The position numbers were made by a program, and so were the translations under genes. A DNA stretch of 37,175 nt from Vicinamibacteria bacterium (lineage in GTDB: Bacteria > Acidobacteriota > Vicinamibacteria > Fen-336). The stretch spans positions 1 to 37,175 of the forward strand of contig DATMML010000010.1 of the NCBI GenBank assembly GCA_035570235.1, given 5' to 3'. Positions within the stretch are counted from its first letter, which is position 1. Every line of letters begins with the position of its first letter. Under the pieces are notes generated by a model. That model saw only the letters and a program-made list of their open reading frames with translations. It ran no database searches and had not been told where the DNA came from. Positions 8,365 to 15,835 of the stretch are shown here, one piece after another.

Positions 8365-9666
8365 TTACCGCGGGGGCTTGATCTTTAAGACTAGACGCAG
8401 GCTCAGGTTCACCAGGGTGGTGCCGGGTTCCAGGTTGAGCTCGATGGGGACCGAGACCTCGGCCTGCGACGAGCCGCCCAGAACTTCGACCTCAATCGGA
8501 GGGGGCGGGGCGGGGCGGGGCGGGGCGGGGCCGCGGGGCGGGGCCGCGGGGCGAGGCGGGGTCGGCACGGGCGCGGGTGCGAGAACCGGCGCGCGAGGAG
8601 GAGCCGGGAGGGGGCCGGGGGGAGGCGGGCCCGCCCGCCGGAGGGGCGGGAGGGGCTCGCTCTCCAGCGAAATCTCCTCGATCTCGTCCTCCTCTTCCTC
8701 GATCGCCTCCAGGTTCACATCGAAGTCCGCGGAGGGAATGCTGATCCGCCTCCGCAGGTCCTGCGCCTCGTCGGGGGTCGAGATAAGGGTCCCGCCCTTG
8801 GGCTCGGGACTGCGGATCGGGGCGGGGAGTGGGGTCGCGACCTCATCCTCCTCCACGATCAACGGGATCTCGGCGGTATCCCCGCGGTGGACCGGTGCCG
8901 CGGGCTCGGCATCGAGATCGAGCAGGTCCTCGGCGCTCGACATGGGCGGCCGACCGGCGGCGGGCGGGATCGTAGCCGTCCGGGACGGGGGCCGGGGGGC
9001 GGCCGCGGGGGGGGCGGCGGCCCGCGGGGCCGGGGGGGCGGGTGCTGAGGCGGGGGAGGAAGCGGAGGAGGCATCCGTCCCGTATCGGGCGGAGAGGGAC
9101 TTGAAGACGAGCTTAGTGACGCCCTTGAGCGTCTCCTCCACCCCGATCCCCTTGAGCGCGACCGCCTCGTAGAACGGGAAGTTGCGGGGGTTGATCCGCT
9201 CGTTGAGGATCTCGATGGGGAGGGCGTTCGGCAGGTCCCGCTTGTTGTACTGCAGGACCATGGGGATCTCGTCGGGATCGATCTCGTTGGCCTCCAGGTT
9301 CTGCCGGAGGTTCTCGTAGCTCTCCAGGCAGGCCTCCAGCATGGGTTCCTGGGTGTCGCAGACGAAGACCACGCAGTCCGCCCCCTTCAGGACCATGCGC
9401 CGGGTGGCGTTGTAGAAGACCTGGCCGGGCACGGTGTAGAGCTGGATGCGGGTCTTCATGCCCCGGATGGTTCCGATCTCGATGGGCAGGAAGTCGAAAA
9501 AGAGCGTCCGGTCGGTCTCCGTGGCCAGGGAGAGCATCTTGCCCTTGTTCTTGATGGGCACCTTCTCGTGAATCCACTGGAGGTTGGTCGTCTTTCCGCA
9601 GAGGCCGGGACCGTAGTAGACGACCTTGGCCGTGAGTTCTTTGGTGGAGTAATTGAAGAGAACCAT
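8365..9666 (-). CDS. mglA: MglA-family small GTPase with a long Pro/Ala-rich C-terminal extension
   Basis: 433 residues, ATG start. Residues 1-195 are a complete MglA-type Ras-like GTPase: Walker A GPGLCGKT (19-26), the switch region with VPGQ (79-82), and NKRD (141-144) for guanine recognition. MglA sets cell polarity and drives gliding or pilus motility in Myxococcus; in other phyla the family is wide and roles less clear. Usual length is about 195, so residues 196-433 are an added tail: Ala/Pro-rich, then acidic (EEEEDEIEEISLE), then Pro/Arg-rich, ending in a short structured-looking strand (PIELNLEPGTTLVNLSLRL). The tail may recruit partners. A good promoter lies immediately upstream and would leave only a few bases of leader. 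It diverges from the cyclophilin gene. Confidence 0.92.
   Translation of the reverse strand: MVLFNYSTKELTAKVVYYGPGLCGKTTNLQWIHEKVPIKNKGKMLSLATETDRTLFFDFLPIEIGTIRGMKTRIQLYTVPGQVFYNATRRMVLKGADCVVFVCDTQEPMLEACLESYENLRQNLEANEIDPDEIPMVLQYNKRDLPNALPIEILNERINPRNFPFYEAVALKGIGVEETLKGVTKLVFKSLSARYGTDASSASSPASAPAPPAPRAAAPPAAAPRPPSRTATIPPAAGRPPMSSAEDLLDLDAEPAAPVHRGDTAEIPLIVEEDEVATPLPAPIRSPEPKGGTLISTPDEAQDLRRRISIPSADFDVNLEAIEEEEDEIEEISLESEPLPPLRRAGPPPPGPLPAPPRAPVLAPAPVPTPPRPAAPPRGPAPPRPAPPPPIEVEVLGGSSQAEVSVPIELNLEPGTTLVNLSLRLVLKIKPPR
8501..8553. repeat. GGGGC tandem repeat inside mglA (G-quadruplex-prone)
   Basis: The plus strand reads six consecutive G-runs of four or five separated by single C (8501-8530), then more GGGG runs to about 8552. 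The plus strand is the non-transcribed strand complement of mglA, whose Pro/Arg-rich segment it encodes. Spacing of G-runs by one base fits a G-quadruplex. Repeats like this also vary in length by replication slippage; the unit is 5 bp, so a change of one unit would shift the mglA frame near its 3' end. Confidence 0.7.
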
Positions 9667-9677
9667 GTACTTAGAGC

Positions 9678-9706
9678 ATTCTAAGGCTCTCCGCGGAGCC
9701 GAGCAA
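9678..9706 (-). promoter_or_regulatory. mglA promoter with palindrome in the spacer; near-leaderless mRNA
   Basis: On the minus strand, TTGCTC (9706-9701) and TAGAAT (9683-9678) are 17 nt apart, a good sigma-70-like pair. The ATG of mglA begins 11 nt after the -10 box, so the leader would be about five bases. The perfect 10-bp palindrome CTCCGCGGAG (9689-9698) lies in the spacer, where a repressor or activator dimer could act on mglA and on the divergent cyclophilin gene. Confidence 0.55.
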
Positions 9707-9750
9707 CCGCCCTGTTGGTAGAATGGCCCCTTCTATAAGGGAGGCACCCT

Positions 9751-10398
9751 ATGATTGTCGCCGCCGCGCCGCTCCTGCTCGCCCTTCTCCAGGCCCCGAC
9801 GCCGGAGCCGACGCCCCGGCCACTCCCCGACGGTCCCGTGGTGGTCCTGACCACGTCGATGGGGAGGATCAAGATCGGCCTTCACAAGGACAAAGCCCCG
9901 ATCACGGTCGACAACTTCATGAAGTACATCCACTCCGGCCACTACGACGGGACCATCTTCCACCGGGTGATGCCGAATTTCATGATCCAGGGCGGGGGTC
10001 TCGACCCCGACATGACGGAGCGACCCACGCGCCCGCCGATCAAGAACGAGGCCAGGAACGGTCTGCGCAACTCCCGCGGCACGTTGGCCATGGCCCGCCT
10101 CGACGACCCCAACAGCGCCACCTCCCAGTTCTTCATCAACGTGAAGGACAATCACGCGCTCGATTTCGGGATCCGGGGCGCCGGCTACGCCGTCTTCGGG
10201 GAGGTCCTGGAAGGCATGGACGTCGTGGACAAGATCGTCAACGTGCCCACGACCACAAAGGGGATACATGAGAACGTGCCCGAGACCCCAGTGGTCATCA
10301 AGACCGCCCGCGAGGTGCCGGCGGCGGCGCCCGTCTCCCCCGCGCCCACCTCTCCCAAGCCAGCCTCGCCTAGCCCGGTCGGGTCTCCCAAGCCGTGA
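9751..10398 (+). CDS. Secreted cyclophilin-type peptidyl-prolyl cis-trans isomerase
   Basis: 215 residues, ATG with GGGAGG about 7 nt upstream. It speeds cis-trans isomerisation of Xaa-Pro bonds, aiding protein folding. A short hydrophobic start (IVAAAPLLLALLQA) looks like a signal sequence, so it should act outside the cytoplasm. The cyclophilin core covers about 28-182: FHRV (70-73) with the catalytic Arg72, MIQGG (78-82) and TSQFFIN (124-130). The C-terminal 30 residues are Pro/Ser/Ala-rich and probably disordered. The next gene, a cytochrome c, starts with a GTG overlapping this stop codon, so the two are probably translated together. Confidence 0.93.
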   Translation: MIVAAAPLLLALLQAPTPEPTPRPLPDGPVVVLTTSMGRIKIGLHKDKAPITVDNFMKYIHSGHYDGTIFHRVMPNFMIQGGGLDPDMTERPTRPPIKNEARNGLRNSRGTLAMARLDDPNSATSQFFINVKDNHALDFGIRGAGYAVFGEVLEGMDVVDKIVNVPTTTKGIHENVPETPVVIKTAREVPAAAPVSPAPTSPKPASPSPVGSPKP

Positions 10399-10850
10399 GC
10401 CCGCGGGTGGGCGCGGGGGCGCTTTGCTTACTGCTCGCGGGTGCCCCTCTCTCCGGGGCGCCGCCCGGCGCCCCGGGGGATAGCTGGGACCCTCCCCCCG
10501 CGGAACGGGATCGAAAGTCGCCGGTGGCCGCGACCCCCGCCGCCTTGGCCAAGGGCCGGGCCCTCTTCCAGATCCACTGCACTCGCTGCCACGGGGACAA
10601 GGGCCGGGGCGACGGCTCGGCGGCGGCGGCTCTCGCCGCGGAGCCGGCCGACCTCAGCGATCCCGTTTTTCAGGGGCTGCTCACGGACGGCGAGATCCTT
10701 TGGAAGGTGACGAACGGTCGCCGGCGGGGCAAGGAGATCCTGATGCCGGCCATGGCGGAAAAGATCCCCTTCGAAGAGGACCGCTGGAAGCTCGTGGCCT
10801 TCGTGCGGTCGCTCGCCGCTGCCGCCCCTAAAGCTCCTGAAAGGCCTTGA
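10395..10850 (+). CDS. Secreted mono-haem cytochrome c
   Basis: 151 residues. The GTG start (10395-10397) overlaps the preceding TGA (GTGA), a usual sign of translational coupling. A signal peptide (GALCLLLAGAPLSGA) is followed by a Pro-rich linker and a single class-I cytochrome c domain: haem site CTRCH (Cys62, Cys65, His66) and a distal Met in ILMPAM. It would carry electrons in the periplasm; the redox partner cannot be told from the sequence. Pairing with a periplasmic cyclophilin suggests no specific pathway. Its 3' end overlaps the convergent DUF4340 gene by 23 bp. Confidence 0.9.
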   Translation: MSPRVGAGALCLLLAGAPLSGAPPGAPGDSWDPPPAERDRKSPVAATPAALAKGRALFQIHCTRCHGDKGRGDGSAAAALAAEPADLSDPVFQGLLTDGEILWKVTNGRRRGKEILMPAMAEKIPFEEDRWKLVAFVRSLAAAAPKAPERP

Positions 10851-12270
10851 TCAATTCCTCGGCCTTGGCGGGGTCCAGCTTGAGCAGGGACAGGTCGCCC
10901 GTCCGCCGGGCATAGACGGCGCCGTCCTTCTTGCCCAGCTCCACCGAGACCTCGGGCTTGGTGGCCCCGAAGCGCAGCGTGAGCCGGAAGGCGGGGGCGT
11001 CGAGGCCGTAGACGGGCGGGTCCTTGGGCGCGTCGATGAACTCCTGGACCTCGAGCCCGCCCAGCTTGAAAAGGGCGTCCTCCACCTTGGTGGACTCCAG
11101 ATCCTTGGCCTCGGGGGCGGTCCGCTTCCACTTGGGGGTCTCCGGGCCCTTGGGGTCCTTCTGAGCGGCCTTGGTGTAGACGCGCTTCTGGGCTCCCAGC
11201 TGGGCCTCGACGCCCTCCACCTCGTAGGTCGCGACCTCGAGCAAGCGCTTCGCCCGCAGTTCCTTCATTCCCTTGGCGAGGTCGTCCTCGAGGGCGGCGG
11301 GGATCACGGCCACCAGCCGCCGGCTCGCATCCCGCGCGTAGTACTTGGTCGGCTTCTCCTTGGACGAATCCTTCTTGCTCTTTTTGTCCTTGTCCTTGTC
11401 CTTGTCCTTGTCCTTGTCCTTCGAGGTCTTCTCCTCCTCGGACGCGCTCCCGATCTCGAGGGTCTTGGTAGTCCCGTCGGAGAGCCCCACCGTCACCGTG
11501 CGCGCCGCCTTGGCCAGGCCGAAGGGCTTCAGGTCGGCGGCCTCTTCCGCCGCCACCGACTCCATGCGCAGGTTCTCGATCGTGCCCAGGAGACTGTCCA
11601 CCGACCAGCGCCCGGCCCGAGTGGTCAATGGCTTGGTGAACGCCCACTCCCCCTTGTCGTCGCGGGCGAGCGCGTAGCTGTCCCCGGGACCGCTGATATC
11701 CAGGGTCTTGACCGCGTCGCGCTTGACGTGCAGGAGGTCGCGGTCGCGCAGGTCGAAAGGCTTCTTGTTGAGGGAGCCCTCGACGTAGGAGGGGATGGTG
11801 AAGACGCGGGGCTGGGTCGGAAGCTTGGCGTAGATCCCGCTGCCGTCCGCCAGCTTCTCGCCCAGGAGCAGCTTCAGGGGCTCGGTCGCGCCTTGGAGGA
11901 GGATGCCCACCGTGAGCTTGGGGTTCTCCAGGCCGAAGTCGGCCAAGTGGGGCGCGCTGGCCGTCGCCACTTCATCGACTTCCAGAGACTCGAGCGTCGA
12001 GACCAGGGAGTCCGCGGCGGGACCGTCCGCGGGCAGGGCCTTGGGCGCGGCCATCGTCCAGTTGCTCCCCTCCTTGACGAGGCGGATCGTCTCCCCGCCG
12101 CTCGGGAGGAGGGTGAGCTCCTTGACCTTGGCCTTGTCGAGGGTGAAGACCTTCTCCTTCGGTTTCTCGGGTTTGTCCTCCTGCTTGGCCTCCACGAAAT
12201 AAAGGTAGGCCACGAGCCCGGCCAGGACGGCGAGGGCGAGGTAGGTCTTCCAGAACTCCCCCGCCTTCAT
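10828..12270 (-). CDS. DUF4340 membrane-anchored protein, last gene of the Gld-like operon
   Basis: 480 residues from ATG 12270, which overlaps the stop of the upstream gldG-like gene (ATGA). A TTG at 12285 is in frame but less likely. One membrane helix near the start (TYLALAVLAGLVAYLYFV) anchors a long periplasmic region with the repeating pattern of DUF4340 (for example FGLENPKLTVGI, LLLGEKLADGSGIYA, FDLRDRDLL, and again FGLAKAARTVTVGL). DUF4340 proteins are often encoded next to GldF/GldG-type ABC permeases, but their role is unknown. A Lys-Asp repeat (about residues 284-296) comes from a hexanucleotide repeat in the DNA. The gene converges on and overlaps the cytochrome c gene. Confidence 0.88.
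   Translation of the reverse strand: MKAGEFWKTYLALAVLAGLVAYLYFVEAKQEDKPEKPKEKVFTLDKAKVKELTLLPSGGETIRLVKEGSNWTMAAPKALPADGPAADSLVSTLESLEVDEVATASAPHLADFGLENPKLTVGILLQGATEPLKLLLGEKLADGSGIYAKLPTQPRVFTIPSYVEGSLNKKPFDLRDRDLLHVKRDAVKTLDISGPGDSYALARDDKGEWAFTKPLTTRAGRWSVDSLLGTIENLRMESVAAEEAADLKPFGLAKAARTVTVGLSDGTTKTLEIGSASEEEKTSKDKDKDKDKDKDKKSKKDSSKEKPTKYYARDASRRLVAVIPAALEDDLAKGMKELRAKRLLEVATYEVEGVEAQLGAQKRVYTKAAQKDPKGPETPKWKRTAPEAKDLESTKVEDALFKLGGLEVQEFIDAPKDPPVYGLDAPAFRLTLRFGATKPEVSVELGKKDGAVYARRTGDLSLLKLDPAKAEELIKAFQEL
11384..11419. repeat. Hexanucleotide repeat, six copies of TTGTCC
   Basis: Six perfect tandem copies inside the DUF4340 gene, encoding alternating Lys-Asp on the minus strand. Because the unit is 6 bp, gain or loss of copies would change the length of the charged linker by two residues without breaking the frame. 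Confidence 0.9.
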
Positions 12271-13853
12271 CTCCGGCGCCACCAAGTCGAGATACCGGCC
12301 ACCACGAAGGCGCCGGGAAGTAGAAAGAGGGCTATCAATTTCACGTTCAGCTGCTGCTGCTGGGTCAGGAACAGGCGCTGGTCGTCGGGCTCCTTGGGCC
12401 GGATGGCGATGAGGTCCGCGTCCTCGGAGAGCCAGGCCACCCCGTTCAGGAAGAAGTCCTTGTTGCCCTGGAATCCGAGGAGCGCGTTGCTCGCGAAGTC
12501 GGAATCCCCGATCGCCACCACCCGCCCCTCCGGAGCCTTCGGGGGCGGCTCCGCTCCCGGGGAGGGAGAGGGAGACGGCGAGGGAGAGGGAACGGGCTCG
12601 GGGGCCCGGATCGTGGCCGCCGCGCCCAGGGAAATGGGGCCGCGCCGGTCCTTGCCCTCGTTGAACTCGATGCGGCCTTTGAGGGAGAGGTCGCTCTCCG
12701 CCCAGGACTCACGCGAGGTCTGCAGGAGGTTTTGCGCAGTGACCCCCTCCACGGTTCCCTTGCCCGCCTCCATGCTCCGCGCCATGTGGAAGGCGGTCAT
12801 GACCCGGAAGTCCTTGGTGATCTCGTGGTAGGGGTACTCGGCCACGATCGGCGTCAACTCCCCCGCCCCGAAGAGCTGGCCCATGCCGGAGACGTCCACC
12901 ACGATGTCCTTGCCGGCCTGGATGTTCCACTCCTTCAGGAGGGCGACCAGGTTGGGATAGGCCTCCTTCAGCTCGGGCTCCACCATCACAAGCGCCTTGC
13001 CCCCGGCCTTCACGAAAGAACGGATGGCGTCGACGGCCTCGGGCAGAAGGTCCTTCTCCGGCCCCGCCACTACGAGCACGGTGCACTCCGCGGGCACCTT
13101 CTTCTCCCGCAGGAGCAGCACCTTCTTGGTCTCGTATTGGTTCTTGGCGAGGGCGGCCTTGGCCGCCGAGAGACCTCGCTCCCCGGTGTCGTCCTCTGAC
13201 CGCTCGCCCTCCCCTTCCGCGAAGCAGACCGTCCTCTTCTTGTCCCGGGTGACCTTGATGAGGGCGTTGGTGATGTCCTGCTCGGTATCGTTGGTGATCC
13301 GCTCCCGGCTCGTCCCCTTCTCCACGACCAGGATCGGCCAGGGGCCCCGCACGTCGTACGCCTGCGCCCGGGCGGGGTTGGCCACGGGGTCCACGAAGTC
13401 GGCCTGGATCTTGGGGGTGACGCTCTGGAACTCCTTCAGCCGTTCCTGGCCGCGGGCGAGGTCCAGGCCGCGCGCGAAGTAGGTGACCTTCACCTCCTCC
13501 TTGAGGCCAGCCAGGACCTTCCGCGTCTGATCGGAGAGGCTATAGCGCTGGCCTTTGGTGAGGTCGAAGCGCCGGGTGTGCCGGAAGACCAAGTAGTTGA
13601 CCAGGCCCAGGATGACCAGGACCACGACCACGAGAACCGCAGTGTTGGTCCCGTATTTCATCTGACGTCGGCCCAAGCGGCCCACGACGTCCTCCCACCG
13701 CAGAACGAGGTGGGCGAGAGCGAGGGCGAACCCCGCGAGCAGATAGGGGCCAGGCCCCCCGGGGAGGGTCCGCCCCGTGAAGACCACCCAGGCCAGCGAG
13801 CCCACGACGACGAGGAGGCCCAGGGGAGCGAGAAGATCAATGGCCCGCTTCAT
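12267..13853 (-). CDS. gldG: GldG-type ABC-transporter auxiliary/permease protein
   Basis: 528 residues from ATG 13853 (GGAGG about 8 nt upstream, inside the end of gldF); the frame is open upstream but that extension only reads gldF out of frame. Three N-terminal membrane helices (LLVVVGSLAWVVF; YLLAGFALALAHLVL; TAVLVVVVLVILGLVNYLVF) precede a large extracytoplasmic domain of the GldG/ABC_transp_aux type, starting FDLTKGQRYSLSDQTRKVL and including YFARGLDLARGQERLKEF and VLVVAGPEKDLLPEAVDAIR. A Pro-Ser repeat linker follows, then a C-terminal helix and WWRRR. In Bacteroidetes, GldA/F/G are needed for gliding; outside that phylum the complex has no firm role. Confidence 0.9.
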   Translation of the reverse strand: MKRAIDLLAPLGLLVVVGSLAWVVFTGRTLPGGPGPYLLAGFALALAHLVLRWEDVVGRLGRRQMKYGTNTAVLVVVVLVILGLVNYLVFRHTRRFDLTKGQRYSLSDQTRKVLAGLKEEVKVTYFARGLDLARGQERLKEFQSVTPKIQADFVDPVANPARAQAYDVRGPWPILVVEKGTSRERITNDTEQDITNALIKVTRDKKRTVCFAEGEGERSEDDTGERGLSAAKAALAKNQYETKKVLLLREKKVPAECTVLVVAGPEKDLLPEAVDAIRSFVKAGGKALVMVEPELKEAYPNLVALLKEWNIQAGKDIVVDVSGMGQLFGAGELTPIVAEYPYHEITKDFRVMTAFHMARSMEAGKGTVEGVTAQNLLQTSRESWAESDLSLKGRIEFNEGKDRRGPISLGAAATIRAPEPVPSPSPSPSPSPGAEPPPKAPEGRVVAIGDSDFASNALLGFQGNKDFFLNGVAWLSEDADLIAIRPKEPDDQRLFLTQQQQLNVKLIALFLLPGAFVVAGISTWWRRR

Positions 13854-13855
13854 AA

Positions 13856-14644
13856 TCAGGCCCTCCACCGCTGGCTCTCCACCGACTGGTGGGCCAGGAA
13901 GAGCCCGAAAGCCACCACGCTCAGGTAGAAGACCAGGTCCTTCAGGTCCAGAACCCCCCTCACCATGTCCTCCATGTGGGTGGTCACACCCAGATAGGCC
14001 ACCGCCTTCATCAGGGGCCCCGCGCTGGGGTCGTCGGCCCAGCCCAGCGTCCACATCACCAGGAACAGGCAGAAGGAGAGGATGCCGGCCACGATCTGGT
14101 TGCGGGTGAGGGTGGAGACGAAGAGCCCCATGGCGAGGAAGCAGGAGCCCAGGAGGAGGAGGGCGAGGGCGCCGGTGAGAATAGGCTTCCACTCGGGGGG
14201 GGTGGGGGCGTAGTAGAAAACGAGGGCGAGGTTCAGGAGGCCGGCCAGGATCATGAGGGCGTAGAGCCCCGCCGCGGCCAGGAACTTTCCGACCACGACC
14301 TCGATGTCGCGCAGGGGGGACGTGGCCAGAAGCTCGATCGTCCCCTGCCGCTTCTCCTCCGCAAAGAGGCGCATGGTGAGCAGGGGGGCGATGAAGAGGG
14401 CCACCACCGCCATGTTGTGGAGGACGGGACCGATCAGGAACTCGTTGAGGGACATCTTGACTCCGCCCCCGAACTCCATCCCCGAGGCGCGCATGGACCG
14501 TTCGAGGAAGAAGCGGAAGGCGTAGTGGAAAAAGACTCCGAAGAGCATGGTCCAGACGAAGAGCCCCACATAGGCGATGGGGCTGCCGAAGTAGTGGCGC
14601 CACTCCTTCTCGACGATGGCGCCGATGTTTCTGAGCGCGGTCAC
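13856..14644 (-). CDS. gldF: GldF-type ABC-2 permease
   Basis: 262 residues, GTG start overlapping the stop of gldA (GTGA). An ABC-2 type permease with about six membrane helices: SPIAYVGLFVWTMLFGVFF, VVALFIAPLLTMRLFAEEK, ALMILAGLLNLALVFY, ALALLLLGSCFLAMGLFV, VAGILSFCLFLVMW and DLVFYLSVVAFGLFL. The motif RLFAEEKRQGTIELL is typical of the GldF/NosY-like family. It should form the membrane pore or export core driven by the ATPase encoded just upstream. The next gene starts 2 nt after its stop. Confidence 0.93.
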   Translation of the reverse strand: MTALRNIGAIVEKEWRHYFGSPIAYVGLFVWTMLFGVFFHYAFRFFLERSMRASGMEFGGGVKMSLNEFLIGPVLHNMAVVALFIAPLLTMRLFAEEKRQGTIELLATSPLRDIEVVVGKFLAAAGLYALMILAGLLNLALVFYYAPTPPEWKPILTGALALLLLGSCFLAMGLFVSTLTRNQIVAGILSFCLFLVMWTLGWADDPSAGPLMKAVAYLGVTTHMEDMVRGVLDLKDLVFYLSVVAFGLFLAHQSVESQRWRA

Positions 14645-15618
14645 GCGGTCACCTCCGGGGCGACGGGAGCGGGTGGCTCCTCCATGGTGTCGGTGGTGGT
14701 GAGGTGGAGGAAGACCTCCTCCAGGCTCATCCCCACCTGCTGCAGGCCGAGCAGGCCGAAGCCCTTGGTCACCACCGCCCAGGCCAGGTCGGCCCTTATG
14801 TCCTTCCCCGCCTCCGCCTCCACCTCGAAGACCGCCACCCCCGGCCCGTCGCTCTTGGGATGGATCTGGGCCACCCCCGGCACGCCGCGGAGGACGTCGA
14901 AAGCGGGTCCCTGCTCCCCCCGTATCTCCAGGCGGAACGTGCCCGCCCCCTTGAGCCGGTGGGTCAGGTTATGGGGGGTGTCCTCCGCCACGACTCGGCC
15001 CTTGTTGATGATGACCACCCGTCCGCAAGTCATGGAGACCTCGGGCAGGATATGGGTGGAGAGAACGATGGTATGGTCGCCGCCCAGGCTCTTGATCAGC
15101 TCCCGGGTCTCGATGATCTGCTTGGGGTCGAGGCCGGCCGTGGGCTCGTCCAGGATCAACACCTCGGGGTTGTGGAGGATGGCCTGGGCCAGGCCCACCC
15201 GCTGGCGGTACCCCTTGGAGAGCTTGCCGATCAGGGTGCCGCGGACGTCGCCGATCCGGCACTTCCCGATGGCCTCGTCCACGCGCGCCCCCCGCTCCTT
15301 GGACGGCACGCCCTTGATCTTGCCGCAGAAATGCAGGAACTCCCCCACCTCCATGTCGGGATAGAGGGGTGGGGTCTCGGGGATGTAGCCCGTTCGCTTC
15401 TTGACCTCCATCGGTTCCCGGAAGACGTCGTAGCCGGCCACTCGGGCCGTCCCCTCGGTGGGGGGCAAATAGCAGGTGAGGACGCGCATGGTCGTGGTCT
15501 TCCCCGCCCCGTTGGGTCCGAGGAAGCCAAGGATCTCGCCCTTCTCGACCTTGAACGAGATCGCGTCCACCGCCGTGTGTCGGCCGTACCTTTTGGTGAG
15601 GTTCTCGACCTCGATCAT
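14641..15618 (-). CDS. gldA: ABC transporter ATP-binding protein, GldA type
   Basis: 325 residues, first gene of the gldA-gldF-gldG-DUF4340 operon. All ATPase motifs are present: Walker A GPNGAGKT (34-41), signature LSKGYRQR (133-140), Walker B VLILDEP (153-159) and the switch His189 in STHI. LSKGYRQRVGLAQA is the usual variant in this subfamily. About 90 C-terminal residues form the extra domain of GldA/CcmA-like ATPases. Cytoplasmic, it should power the ABC-2 permease. AGGAG sits about 10 nt before ATG 15618, and a near-consensus promoter lies at 15793-15822. Confidence 0.94.
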   Translation of the reverse strand: MIEVENLTKRYGRHTAVDAISFKVEKGEILGFLGPNGAGKTTTMRVLTCYLPPTEGTARVAGYDVFREPMEVKKRTGYIPETPPLYPDMEVGEFLHFCGKIKGVPSKERGARVDEAIGKCRIGDVRGTLIGKLSKGYRQRVGLAQAILHNPEVLILDEPTAGLDPKQIIETRELIKSLGGDHTIVLSTHILPEVSMTCGRVVIINKGRVVAEDTPHNLTHRLKGAGTFRLEIRGEQGPAFDVLRGVPGVAQIHPKSDGPGVAVFEVEAEAGKDIRADLAWAVVTKGFGLLGLQQVGMSLEEVFLHLTTTDTMEEPPAPVAPEVTA

Positions 15619-15768
15619 GTTCTGTCGGCTCCTGGGCTCGTCCGGACCAAGCGCGCAATCGCGTGCCGCCGATCGGGCCTTTTTTGGTGGCTCGCCACTA
15701 GTTCAGGGTTCCCGCCGGCGCGATCGGGCGCGCGCCGTTGCCGCCGGAAGCCTCGCATCTAGCGGTGC

Positions 15769-15797
15769 TTGGCCCCCGCGCAGGGAGTTCGTATCAT
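15769..15797 (+). promoter_or_regulatory. Putative promoter of the histidine kinase gene
   Basis: TTGGCC (15769-15774) and TATCAT (15792-15797) are 17 nt apart, about 39 nt before ATG 15836. Its -10 box overlaps that of the opposite-facing gldA promoter (15793-15798), so the two should compete for RNA polymerase. Confidence 0.5.
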
Positions 15798-15822
15798 AGC
15801 GAGAGGGGTCTCTGCCTGTCAA
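15793..15822 (-). promoter_or_regulatory. Near-consensus promoter of the gldA operon
   Basis: On the minus strand, TTGACA (15822-15817, a perfect -35 box) and TATGAT (15798-15793, one mismatch) are 18 nt apart. Transcription would start near 15786 and give a leader of roughly 170 nt before gldA. This is among the best promoter matches in the window. Confidence 0.7.
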
Positions 15823-15835
15823 ACACAGATCCGCA

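Noticed and set aside
7967-9172. 401-residue plus-strand frame opposite mglA
   Set aside because: Low-complexity Gly/Arg sequence created by the GC-rich complement of the mglA tail; no family features.
12267-14603. 778-residue version of the gldG-like protein
   Set aside because: Its first 250 residues are the gldF gene read out of frame. ATG 13853 with a ribosome site gives the real start.
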